Shown here: piece by piece, positions 9,615 through 17,242 of the stretch | How the letters are laid out: every line of letters begins with the position of its first letter | Position numbering within the stretch: position 1 is the stretch's first letter | Source: Actinoplanes campanulatus | GTDB taxonomy: Bacteria > Actinomycetota > Actinomycetes > Mycobacteriales > Micromonosporaceae | Assembly: GCF_014647795.1 (NCBI RefSeq) | Contig: NZ_BMPW01000024.1 | Location: 62,001-126,000, forward strand | Direction: 5' to 3' | DNA length: 64,000 nt | Translations under genes and position numbers: made by a program | The notes under the pieces: model-generated | The model's database searches: none | What the model was told of the DNA's origin: nothing | The model's input: only the letters and a program-made list of their open reading frames with translations

Positions 9615-9698
9615 GCGCGGCGCGGCGCTGCGGCTCGCCGTGCCCGCGCGCTCCTGGGGAGGAGAAGGCTGGAGCATTGCGGCGTCAGCGCCCGGCCG

Positions 9699-9828
9699 GT
9701 GACCGACGCGGCCAGCACAGCCTCCCGGGCCGCGATTTCGTCGGACGGCTCGGCGACCACCAGCGCCGTGATCTCGTCTCCGATGCGCGGGACGCTGACA
9801 GCGGCGTCCCGCGACCTTGGAACCGGAA
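9699..9828 (-). pseudogene. Possible C-terminal gene fragment
   Basis: On the minus strand a frame reads DAAVSVPRIGDEITALVVAE followed by PSDEIAAREAVLAASVTGR, with a real-looking hydrophobic and acidic pattern. It has no start of its own and lies just downstream of the methyltransferase stop in a different frame. It may be the tail of a deleted gene. I do not recognise the family. Confidence 0.25.
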
Positions 9829-10431
9829 TCAGGCCGGCAACTGGGCGAGCACGAAGATCTGACTCTCCGCCGGGCCGCCGGGCGGCACGAACTCGACCGT
9901 CTCGATGCTGACCACGGTGAAACCGTGCGCCTCGACGACCGCGGCCAGGTCGTCCTGCAGGTAGCCGGAGACGGTGACCGGCACGCCCAGGAACTCGAAC
10001 GGAAGACTGTCACCGTCGAAGTCGACCATGCCGATGGCCAGGTAACCGCCCGGTTTCAGCCAGCCCGCGATGCGGTCGAGGGTCTTCTCGATCCGTTCCT
10101 TGGAGAGCATGAGCAGCGAGAAGAACGCGGTCGCCGCCTCGAACCGGCCGAAGTCGGCGGGCAGTTCGGCGAAGTCGGCGTGCACGAAGTCGGCGGCCGG
10201 CACCTGCTCACGGGCCAGCCGCAGCATGCCCTCGGAGATGTCCACACCGACCACCTTGTGATCGGATTCGGTCAGCAGTTTGGCGGTGGGCACACCCGTG
10301 CCGCAGCCCAGATCGAGCACCGTGGCACCGGCCGGCAGCAGACCGCCGAGCCGTTGGACGAGCGCGTTCTGGACGGGATTATGGCTGTGCTCGCCCTGGT
10401 ACTTCTCAGCGAGTTGATCGAAAACCTCCAT
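9829..10431 (-). CDS. Class I SAM-dependent methyltransferase
   Basis: 200 residues from ATG 10431 (MEVFDQLAEKYQ). Motif I is VLDLGCGTGVPT, followed by VGVDISEGML and the post-II motif LKPGGYLAIG, the standard Rossmann methyltransferase order. It transfers methyl from S-adenosylmethionine to an unknown acceptor. A longer frame to 10515 adds 28 basic residues that look non-native. It lies 40 bp downstream of the TIGR03089 gene on the same strand. Confidence 0.85.
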   Translation of the reverse strand: MEVFDQLAEKYQGEHSHNPVQNALVQRLGGLLPAGATVLDLGCGTGVPTAKLLTESDHKVVGVDISEGMLRLAREQVPAADFVHADFAELPADFGRFEAATAFFSLLMLSKERIEKTLDRIAGWLKPGGYLAIGMVDFDGDSLPFEFLGVPVTVSGYLQDDLAAVVEAHGFTVVSIETVEFVPPGGPAESQIFVLAQLPA

Positions 10432-10471
10432 GCGCGGACCGTACGGCAGCCGCCTCCAATGTGGAAGCCGA

Positions 10472-11179
10472 TCAGCAGAGGAAACGGGTGATCCCTTCGG
10501 ACGTGATCCGGTCATCCCATCGGGACCGGTCCATGTTGCTGCACAGCACGATCGACGCCCCGGCGGTCAACGGCGCCATCAGCCAGATCAGCGGCTCCTC
10601 GCAGGCCGCCGTGTCGACAAGGACCCGATCCCCGGCCGCGATCCCGCGTGCTCCGGCAACGGCGGCCGCGGCTGCCCCGTACTCCCCGAAGGTCGTGCCG
10701 TCGACCGTCGCCGCCTCACCCACCGCGACCCCGTCCGACGGTGGCGGCGTGCCCAGATGGGCCCGCGCCGCGGGCGGAAAGTCGCGATAGCCGAGCGGGA
10801 CATCCGGGCTCGGCGCGCCGCCGGGCGCCAGGCCCAGCACGAACTGGTACGGCGCGGGCGGCACATCCTCCAGCCAACTGCCGACCCGGCGCCGCTCCAC
10901 GAACGTCACGTCCAGAGCCGGGCCGGTGTCCGGATCCAGCCCGGCCGCTCCCCACCCGCGGAACGACACCTCGATCCCCGCCGCCCACGCCCCGAGCAGC
11001 ACGGCCGCGGTCTGCCAGTGCGGCGGCAGCAGCACCCCGGCCCGGCTCCCGCGGCGCAGCCCGCACTCCCCGCTGAGCAGCGCGGCCGTCGCCGCGACCC
11101 AGACGCCCAGTTCGGCGGCGGTCAACCCGGTACGCTCGCCGGTCGCGTCGTCGTAGTAGGTGATCAACTGGTCGCTCAT
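10472..11179 (-). CDS. TIGR03089 family protein (AMP-ligase-like fragment family)
   Basis: 235 residues from ATG 11179 (MSDQLITYYDDATGER). The sequence matches the actinobacterial TIGR03089 family, resembling the N-terminal part of an acyl-adenylating enzyme (GSRAGVLLPPHWQTAAVLLGAWAAG) but lacking the C-terminal ATP-grasping half. The typical ending ITSEGITRFLC is present. Function unknown; such proteins are often near cell-envelope regulators. A start six codons earlier (11197) is possible. Confidence 0.8.
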   Translation of the reverse strand: MSDQLITYYDDATGERTGLTAAELGVWVAATAALLSGECGLRRGSRAGVLLPPHWQTAAVLLGAWAAGIEVSFRGWGAAGLDPDTGPALDVTFVERRRVGSWLEDVPPAPYQFVLGLAPGGAPSPDVPLGYRDFPPAARAHLGTPPPSDGVAVGEAATVDGTTFGEYGAAAAAVAGARGIAAGDRVLVDTAACEEPLIWLMAPLTAGASIVLCSNMDRSRWDDRITSEGITRFLC

Positions 11180-11241
11180 CGCGCCCACCCTAGCCACGCC
11201 GGAACCGCACCGGCATCACCCGATAGCGGCCTACAGCCGGG

Positions 11242-11523
11242 TCAGGCGGCGCGGATCCTGGACAGTTCGCGCGCCTCCGCGGCGTACCGGCTGAGCAGAT
11301 GAACCGTCCGCGGGCCCGCCTCGCCGTCGGCCGGAAGGCCGGTCCGCATCTGGAAGTAGCGGACCGCCTCGGCCAACTGGGCGTCGTCCGGTGCGATCCG
11401 GACGCCCAGGTCGGCGAAGAGGGCCCGCAGCACCTCCGGATCGGCCGGCGGGACCGGCTCGTTCCAGCCGATCAGACCGCCGACCGCGCTGCCGACCACG
11501 CTGAGCATTCCTCGTGCTGACAT
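11242..11523 (-). CDS. Small peptidoglycan-binding-like protein
   Basis: 93 residues from ATG 11523, preceded by GGGAGGTC. A short N-terminal hydrophobic part (MLSVVGSAVGGLIG) is followed by an alpha-helical unit with the pattern of PG_binding_1 (DAQLAEAVRYFQMRTGLPADGEAG). It may recognise the cell wall or be a degenerate relative. A much longer in-frame reading to 12687 is antisense to better genes and was not used. Confidence 0.55.
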   Translation of the reverse strand: MSARGMLSVVGSAVGGLIGWNEPVPPADPEVLRALFADLGVRIAPDDAQLAEAVRYFQMRTGLPADGEAGPRTVHLLSRYAAEARELSRIRAA

Positions 11524-11690
11524 CGTGACCTCCCGATGCGTCGTGATGAACCCAGCATCTCGGCGGGACCTGTGCCGAACATCTGCCTGCCGTCTCCAGA
11601 AGCTGTGCGCGGCTACGACTTTCGGCCGATCCACCCGTGAGAGGTAACGCGTCGTGCGCTGATCGGAAGCGGGGCCCGGATCCGGCGATC

Positions 11691-12290
11691 CTAAGGCCGG
11701 CAGAGCTTCTTTCGGGCCAGCGTCACGAGACGGCGGGCGTCCGCTGTCTCCAGACCGAATTCGCTCAGCTCGGCGGCCACCTCGGCGCGATCGTTGCCGG
11801 CCGCCAGGGAGGAGCACGCCTGCCCGCCCAATTCGGTGATCTCCTCGGCGCGCCGGTCCATCGCCACCGTGGGCAGCTCGCCGCGCACCGCGTCCAGAAA
11901 CTCGCCGCCGGTCGCCGCCTGGATCCCGCCGTCCGTCTGCGGCGCAAGACCGGTCACGACGCCCGGGCTGCCCGGCGCGGCCACCGCACCGGTCGGGCCG
12001 GCTCCGGTCCCCGCGCTGCTTACCGCGGCCACCGGGCCGGTCATGCTGGGTGCCGCGCCGATCGGTTGCGGATCTTTCCATTCCGGTACGGGTGACGCGC
12101 CCACACAGCCCGAAAGCAACGGCACGACCGCCAGCACCACGAGCCCGGCCCTGCCCAGCGTGCCCCGCCCCGCTCCGCCCCGTCGCCCCGACAGGCTGGT
12201 CGGCTTGTTCGTGAGGTCGCTCGGTGCGCGGTGTTCCGCTGTTCCCCGGCGTCGTGACGGGCTGGTTCGCTTGTTCGCGAGGTTGCTCAT
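11691..12290 (-). CDS. Lipoprotein with DUF732-like C-terminal domain
   Basis: 199 residues. A lipobox (VVPLLSGC) lies near residue 62 after a hydrophobic stretch, so the protein is probably exported and lipid-anchored. After a Gly/Ala/Pro linker, the C-terminal part (EFLDAVRGELP...CSSLAAGNDRAEVA...VTLARKKLCRP) has the spacing and cysteine pair of DUF732 proteins. The N-terminus is odd: 22 residues (SNLANKRTSPSRRRGTA...) occur again as SDLTNKPTSLSGRRGGA before the signal peptide. ATGA overlap with the upstream gene shows coupling. Confidence 0.65.
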   Translation of the reverse strand: MSNLANKRTSPSRRRGTAEHRAPSDLTNKPTSLSGRRGGAGRGTLGRAGLVVLAVVPLLSGCVGASPVPEWKDPQPIGAAPSMTGPVAAVSSAGTGAGPTGAVAAPGSPGVVTGLAPQTDGGIQAATGGEFLDAVRGELPTVAMDRRAEEITELGGQACSSLAAGNDRAEVAAELSEFGLETADARRLVTLARKKLCRP

Positions 12291-12676
12291 CGGGCCTCCT
12301 GGAGACCGGCCGGCCGGGGACCGCGCAGCGCCGCCGCGGGCTCGCTGATGGTCGGCCCGAAAGGCCGTCGCTCCACCGTCGGGTGCGGGCGCCCGATCCG
12401 GCCGCCTGTGAATTCCTTGAAAGAAACCTCGGAACTGTGCGAAACCGCAACGCCGTCGCCCGGCGATTCCGGCCGGTCCGCCGGGGCATCGCTGAGCTGC
12501 GCCACCGAGGCCGGCCAGACGCGTACGGCGACGGCGACGGGCGGTGTGGCCATCGGTTCCGAGGTCGATCCGCCCGGCCGGACCGCGGCGGCCGAGCTCT
12601 CCGGGACCACCGTCGGCGGAGCGGGTGGGGCGCTCGGGGGAAGGTTGGGGACCAGCATCCGGCCGACCCTAGACAT
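12287..12676 (-). CDS. Proline-rich hypothetical protein
   Basis: 129 residues, rich in Pro/Ala/Ser, with no recognisable fold, signal peptide or catalytic motif. Its TGA overlaps the ATG of the lipoprotein gene that follows (ATGA), which is the main support for a real gene. It starts 115 bp from the divergent protease gene. Confidence 0.45.
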   Translation of the reverse strand: MSRVGRMLVPNLPPSAPPAPPTVVPESSAAAVRPGGSTSEPMATPPVAVAVRVWPASVAQLSDAPADRPESPGDGVAVSHSSEVSFKEFTGGRIGRPHPTVERRPFGPTISEPAAALRGPRPAGLQEAR

Positions 12677-12791
12677 CCGCGGCGCACATGCGAGCCGCCG
12701 CGCCGGGGCTACCCGGAAGGGCTACCGGGCGTACAGCGAAGTCACAGACGGCTCACCGGCTCGAAACAAGATCGGAGCGGAACCTCGAGGC

Positions 12792-13661
12792 ATGACCGAC
12801 CTGCTGAGCCGCCCCGCCCTGGACGACCGGACCCGCGACGCCGGCGAGCGTGTCGCCTACGACCTTCCGCCGACGGGTCTCCCTCCGGTGATGTGGAACG
12901 CGCCCAAGGACCCCCGCTGGAAGCGCCGGATCGCGGGCGGCGCGGCGATCCTGGCCCTGATCGCCGGTGGGGGCGGCGGCGGCGCGTTCCTCGCCGAGCA
13001 CTACCTGATCGGTGACTCCACGCCGGCCTCCGCCGCGGCGACCACGATCACCGAGACCGGGGATCTGGCGCCGATCGTGGCGAAGGTGCAGCCGAGCGTC
13101 GTGACCGTGCTCGTCGACGGCCGCTCGTCGTCGCTGGGCTCGGGCGTGGTACTCAGCGCGGACGGTCTGGTCCTGACCAACAACCACGTGGTGGCGGCGG
13201 ACGGCACGGTCAGCGTGCGCCTGTCCACCGGACAGACCGCTCCGGCACGGGTGATCGCCACCGACGCCACCCACGACCTGGCCCTGGTCCAGGCGACCGG
13301 CCTGTCCGGTCTCACCCCGGTCACCTTCGCCACCGACGGCAGCGTGGCGGTCGGCGACACGGTGCTGGCCTTCGGCGCCCCGCTCGGCCTGGAAGGAACC
13401 GTCACCTCGGGCATCGTCTCCGCCCTCGACCGCAGCGTCGACACCGGCGGCGAGAAGCTCACCGGCCTGCTGCAGACCGACGCCGCGATCAACCAGGGCA
13501 ACTCCGGCGGCGCGCTGGTCGACACCTCCGGCCGGGTGGTCGGCATCAACGTCGCGATCGCCACCGCCGGCGACAGCACCGGCAGCGTGGGTCTCGGCTT
13601 CGCCATCCCGGCCGACACCGTCACCGCCGTGGTCGCCCAGCTCCAGTCCCAGGCCCGCTGA
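12792..13661 (+). CDS. HtrA/DegP-like membrane-anchored serine protease without PDZ domain
   Basis: 289 residues from ATG 12792. A cytoplasmic N-terminus is followed by one membrane segment (about 37-55, IAGGAAILALIAGGGGGG) and a trypsin-like domain outside. The triad is visible: His in LTNNHVV, Asp in ATHDLALV, Ser in NQGNSGGALV. The protein ends directly after the protease domain (DTVTAVVAQLQSQAR), so the PDZ domain that most HtrA proteins use for substrate control is absent. Likely role: envelope protein quality control. It is divergent from the lipoprotein pair. Confidence 0.88.
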   Translation: MTDLLSRPALDDRTRDAGERVAYDLPPTGLPPVMWNAPKDPRWKRRIAGGAAILALIAGGGGGGAFLAEHYLIGDSTPASAAATTITETGDLAPIVAKVQPSVVTVLVDGRSSSLGSGVVLSADGLVLTNNHVVAADGTVSVRLSTGQTAPARVIATDATHDLALVQATGLSGLTPVTFATDGSVAVGDTVLAFGAPLGLEGTVTSGIVSALDRSVDTGGEKLTGLLQTDAAINQGNSGGALVDTSGRVVGINVAIATAGDSTGSVGLGFAIPADTVTAVVAQLQSQAR

Positions 13662-13962
13662 CCCCTGCCGAACCGCCCGCCCATCGATGCCGCGCTCCGG
13701 TTCATGCCCGTCCCCAGGTGAGCCATACGCCGTGGTCGATCTTGCCCGGCTGGTTGTGAGCGCTGACCCTGCTGGTCGATTGGTCCTCCGTCCGTCCCTC
13801 CGGCTCGTTTGCGCCGGCCAGCGCACACGTGACGGCTTCCGTGGTCGCCCGCCCGCGCGTCATGGCGGCAGGCCGGGCACACGGACGGCACGACGTGAGC
13901 GCCCACCGGGCCGGAAGCGCGGGCGGCGGATGGCAACGAGGCAATCGACCAGCGGGGTCAGC
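13662..13962. other. Intergenic stretch without a supported gene
   Basis: About 300 bases between the protease (+) and the LRR-like gene (-). Short open frames occur on both strands, but none has a ribosome site, a plausible composition or a recognisable fold. Nothing else stands out apart from the terminator at its right edge. Confidence 0.4.
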
Positions 13963-13987
13963 GCTGTCTCAGAGCGTCCGAGACAGC
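13963..13987 (-). terminator. Hairpin downstream of the LRR-like gene
   Basis: GCTGTCTC (13963-13970) pairs perfectly with 13980-13987 around a 9-base loop. It is 22 bp past the stop of the minus-strand gene ending at 14010, in the right place for a transcription terminator. Confidence 0.55.
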
Positions 13988-14009
13988 CAGGGTGGTGGGG
14001 GTGGGCTGG

Positions 14010-15500
14010 TCAGAAGTCGCGCCACTTGTCGAACCAGTCGTCTGCGGTCGGGGTGGGGACGCCCGCCCGGGTGGCCAGGGTGACGAAAGCGTCGCCGGCC
14101 TCCTCGCGGCGCAGCGTGTCGACGATTCCCCACTTCTCGTCGATCTGGTTGATCGCCTCCACCAGGGTGCGCAGGATCGGCTCGGCGTCGGCGGGAGTGC
14201 GGGTGGCGGGCAGACGGTCGACGGCCCGCAGAGCGGCGGCGAACGCCTTGCAGGCGGCCGCGCCGGCCTTCGGGTCGTCGTCGGCCCAATCGCGGAACGG
14301 GTTGTCCATGTTGGCGGCCAGCCAGCGGTCCGATTTGGCGCCGGCCAGCGACAACCCCACCTCGGTACGCCGGAGGCGCGCCCGCAGCTCCTTGGCCACC
14401 GACCCGCGCAGGCCGTGGATGTCGAGGTGCCGCAGACCCGGCAGGTGGGCCGGCAGGTCGGCGTCCACCCCATACGCGTCGACCATCTCCAGCAGCCGCA
14501 GGCCGGGCAGCCCGGCGAGCGCCGCGGGATCGTCGAGGCGGCCCGGTGGACCGGTCCATTGCAGCCGCAACGTGTGCATCTCGTGCAGCCCGGTCACGGT
14601 GGCGGCGGACAGCACGCCCGCGCCGGTCAGCGACACCTGCCGCACCCCGTCGAGCCCGGATGGCGCCGGCGTCGACGGGGTGGCCAGGAAGAGCGCCAGC
14701 CGCAGCCAGCGGCCCCGGTCCGCGGCCCGGACCGTGCACCGCGACCCGGTCGGCCCCAGGTCGAGGTGGTGCGCGCCGTCGGGCAGCCGGATCTCCCGCA
14801 GCTCGTCACCGGCGGCCCGCAGGGACAGCACCGACGTGTCGCTCAGGTCGACCAGGGGCGGGGCGTCGAACCAGTTGACCCCACTGACCAGCGGATACCG
14901 GGCCAGCGCTGCGGTGAGCCCGCGATCGGGCCCGGACCAGGTGATCTCCGTGCACCGGGGCAGCCGGTCGAGGACGCTCCAGTCCACCGGGCCGGACGCG
15001 GGCAGCGGGATGTCACCGGAGCGCAGGTCGAGATGCCCGAGGGAGGTCGTCAGCGTGACCGGCCCGCCGCCCAGATCGGCGGTGACCGGCTCGGGTGGGC
15101 GCAAGGCCCGGTAGGCCGCCCGAACCGGCTCGGGAAGCCGCTCCCAGCGCCGCTGACGAACCATGTCGCCGACCGGGGACTGCCACCCGGAGAAGCTGGT
15201 GCCGCCCGCCGGGACACCGGGTGGCACCGGCAGATTGCCGATCCACTCGAGATCCGGCGGCATCGGATGGTTTTGCGGAAAGACCGAGATCTGCGCGATC
15301 CGGTCGGACCAGGAGTGGTGGTCGAGGAGCACGAGACCGGTGTCCGGCAGCTCGGTCAGCTCCGGTGGCCGGGGCCCGGACCAGTCCAGCGCGTGCAGTG
15401 TCACGTGCTCGTCGGTGATCTCGCTGATCTGGCAGGCGCCGTAGCCCCCACCCGGCAGCGGGCTGACCGCCACATCCCCGACCCGAAGCTGATCCGTCAT
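14010..15500 (-). CDS. Hypothetical protein with leucine-rich-repeat-like segments
   Basis: 496 residues from ATG 15500 (MTDQLRVGDVAVSPL). No signal peptide or membrane segment. The middle part has irregular LRR-like strands (LTGAGVLSAATVTGLHEMHTL; LAGLPGLRLLEMVDA; HLPGLRHLDIHGL), which would form a binding surface. The C-terminal part is helical and ends DDWFDKWRDF. LRR-like proteins of this kind in actinomycetes are usually unassigned; a binding or immunity function is a guess. Confidence 0.6.
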   Translation of the reverse strand: MTDQLRVGDVAVSPLPGGGYGACQISEITDEHVTLHALDWSGPRPPELTELPDTGLVLLDHHSWSDRIAQISVFPQNHPMPPDLEWIGNLPVPPGVPAGGTSFSGWQSPVGDMVRQRRWERLPEPVRAAYRALRPPEPVTADLGGGPVTLTTSLGHLDLRSGDIPLPASGPVDWSVLDRLPRCTEITWSGPDRGLTAALARYPLVSGVNWFDAPPLVDLSDTSVLSLRAAGDELREIRLPDGAHHLDLGPTGSRCTVRAADRGRWLRLALFLATPSTPAPSGLDGVRQVSLTGAGVLSAATVTGLHEMHTLRLQWTGPPGRLDDPAALAGLPGLRLLEMVDAYGVDADLPAHLPGLRHLDIHGLRGSVAKELRARLRRTEVGLSLAGAKSDRWLAANMDNPFRDWADDDPKAGAAACKAFAAALRAVDRLPATRTPADAEPILRTLVEAINQIDEKWGIVDTLRREEAGDAFVTLATRAGVPTPTADDWFDKWRDF

Positions 15501-15584
15501 GCCCGGCACGATAATCGGCACCTCTGACAAATCACGATCAGTAACCGTCGTCGATGCGCCCCGCGAGCGGCCGGGGCACGGTCG

Positions 15585-15860
15585 TCAGAGGACCGCGCGG
15601 AACTCCGGCCAGTGACCCCAGAACCGCTCGACCTCCTCGATGACGGTCTGCATGCCGGCCACGATGTCGCGTGGCACCGGTGTGCCGTCGTCCCAGGTGG
15701 GAGCGCTTGGCAGGTAGTAGAGGCCGCCGCGCACACCCGGTTCCACGCCTAGCGTCAGCACATGCCCGTCCACCTCGAACTGCGTCGCGAAACGGCGGCT
15801 GCGCACGATCGCTCCGGAGTGGTGCAGGGCCTCCCGATGCTGCAGTTCCTGGACTGTCAT
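15585..15860 (-). CDS. Small hypothetical protein
   Basis: 91 residues from ATG 15860, preceded by GGGAGAGACC. The sequence (GAIVRSRRFATQFEVDGH...VIEEVERFWGHWPEF) has a compact alpha/beta pattern, no membrane segment and no motif I recognise. It lies 84 bp upstream of the LRR-like gene on the same strand and could be co-transcribed with it. Confidence 0.55.
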   Translation of the reverse strand: MTVQELQHREALHHSGAIVRSRRFATQFEVDGHVLTLGVEPGVRGGLYYLPSAPTWDDGTPVPRDIVAGMQTVIEEVERFWGHWPEFRAVL

Positions 15861-16036
15861 GGTCTCTCCCCACCGATGTCGGCCGTGAGCCTGGTGACAA
15901 TGAGTACGCATCGATGGGGTACGGCGTTCAGTGCCGGACGGAAAAACTTACGCCCGGAATCGGGCGACGGCCGGGACGGGCCGCCCAGCCGTAGCCGATT
16001 CGGCGGAACTGCTCGTACCGCGTACCGAGGAAAGGG

Positions 16037-16477
16037 TCAAAGAGCGAGATGCGCGTTGGCCGCACGTGCCGCCGCGGCGAACTCGGGCAGCTCGACCACC
16101 TCGATGCCGGCGGCGATCAGCAGCGCGACACCCTCGCACGTCACGAAGAGATCGGGCTCACGCCAGGCGATGACCACCCGGGGGATCCCGGCCGCGATGA
16201 TCAGACCGGCGCAGGTGGCGTGCGGGCGGCTGGCGCGTTTCGAGCAGGGTTCCAATGTGCTGTACATTGTCGCGCCCCGCAGCCGGGCCCGGTCACCGAC
16301 CCGGACCAGCGCGGACTCCTCGGCGTGCACTCGCGGGTCGGAGTCGCGGGACCAGCCGCCGGCCAGCTCCCGGCCGTCCGGATCGACGATCACCGCCCCG
16401 ACCGAGAACGCGGACGTCGACGCGGGGCAGCGATGCGCCAGCCCGATCGCGTGGCTCATCCACCGGTGGTCGTCCAT
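16037..16477 (-). CDS. Cytidine/deoxycytidylate deaminase-family protein (RibD-like deaminase domain)
   Basis: 146 residues from ATG 16477, preceded by GGGGAGCGGG. The zinc site is clear: HAEE (His ligand plus catalytic Glu) and PCSKRASRPHATC, whose two cysteines are spaced as in RibD-type deaminases. It has only the deaminase domain, without the RibD reductase. Substrate may be a pyrimidine nucleotide or riboflavin-type intermediate. Stands alone. Confidence 0.82.
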   Translation of the reverse strand: MDDHRWMSHAIGLAHRCPASTSAFSVGAVIVDPDGRELAGGWSRDSDPRVHAEESALVRVGDRARLRGATMYSTLEPCSKRASRPHATCAGLIIAAGIPRVVIAWREPDLFVTCEGVALLIAAGIEVVELPEFAAAARAANAHLAL

Positions 16478-16535
16478 CCCGCTCCCCGTCACTCGGCTCC
16501 GACCAGCACCTTAGCGCCGTGACGTGGGCCTCTTC

Positions 16536-16583
16536 GCGGCGGCGGTCACCGGCCGGACGAGCGGCGGCGGTCACCGGCCGGAC
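16536..16583. repeat. 23-bp direct repeat with 25-bp period
   Basis: Bases 16536-16558 and 16561-16583 are identical, two bases apart. The second copy carries the last codons and stop of the DUF1990 gene, so the event duplicated the gene end. The duplicate lies just outside the coding region. Confidence 0.8.
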
Positions 16584-17083
16584 AGGTCGCGGAGCGCGGA
16601 CACGTAGCGGTTGGTGACGTAGGCCTGGATCAGGCCGGTCACCGGACCACCCAGACGGGCGAGCAGCGTGGCCGGCCGGGAGAACGCGGTGATCCGGAAC
16701 CGGACCCGGCCACTTCCGGTCAGATGTACGAGAAACGCCTCCTCGCCGCGCTCGGGATGCCCGGGCAGCGTGCCGTAGGCGAACCCCTGCCGGTCCGGCT
16801 GGTCCACGCGGTAGACCACCTGAACCGGCGCGGCCACCCCGAACCGCAGCAGAACCGGCTGACCGGGGGTCGCCGGACCGGACGCCGTGACGTCGATTCC
16901 GGCGGCCCGGTGCATCCGCCAATGCAGCATTGCGGTGGCGGCCCGCTCGAAGGCCTCCGATCCGGCGCCGATGTCGACGTCGCGGCGCACGTGTTTGTAC
17001 CCGGACGGCAGGACCGCTTCCCGGGTGGCGCCGACCTCGGCGTACGTGAGCTTGGTGTTTATCAACATCATTGTTGTCCACAT
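16571..17083 (-). CDS. DUF1990 family protein
   Basis: 170 residues, or 165-166 if an internal ATG (17071 or 17068) is used. The sequence LTYAEVGATREAVLPSGYKH, then GQPVLLRFG, and the ending TNRYVSALRDL fit DUF1990 well. These proteins are soluble and have a START/AraC-type barrel look; their function is unknown. The gene stands alone and is divergent from the kinase. Confidence 0.8.
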   Translation of the reverse strand: MWTTMMLINTKLTYAEVGATREAVLPSGYKHVRRDVDIGAGSEAFERAATAMLHWRMHRAAGIDVTASGPATPGQPVLLRFGVAAPVQVVYRVDQPDRQGFAYGTLPGHPERGEEAFLVHLTGSGRVRFRITAFSRPATLLARLGGPVTGLIQAYVTNRYVSALRDLSGR

Positions 17084-17242
17084 TGATCGGCATCATGTGC
17101 ACGTGCGAAGAAGATTGCGATGACCGCACGGCCACTAGAACAATGTCATGAATTGATGGGCGACGCCGTGAACCGGGAAAAGATCAACGTGGTTATGACA
17201 GTCGGTGGCGCATAGCCGATCCGAATGGCAAGGGGTAACGGG

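Noticed and set aside
13702-13944. 80-codon minus-strand frame between protease and LRR-like genes
   Set aside because: No ribosome site, no plausible fold, and Arg/Pro/Ala composition.
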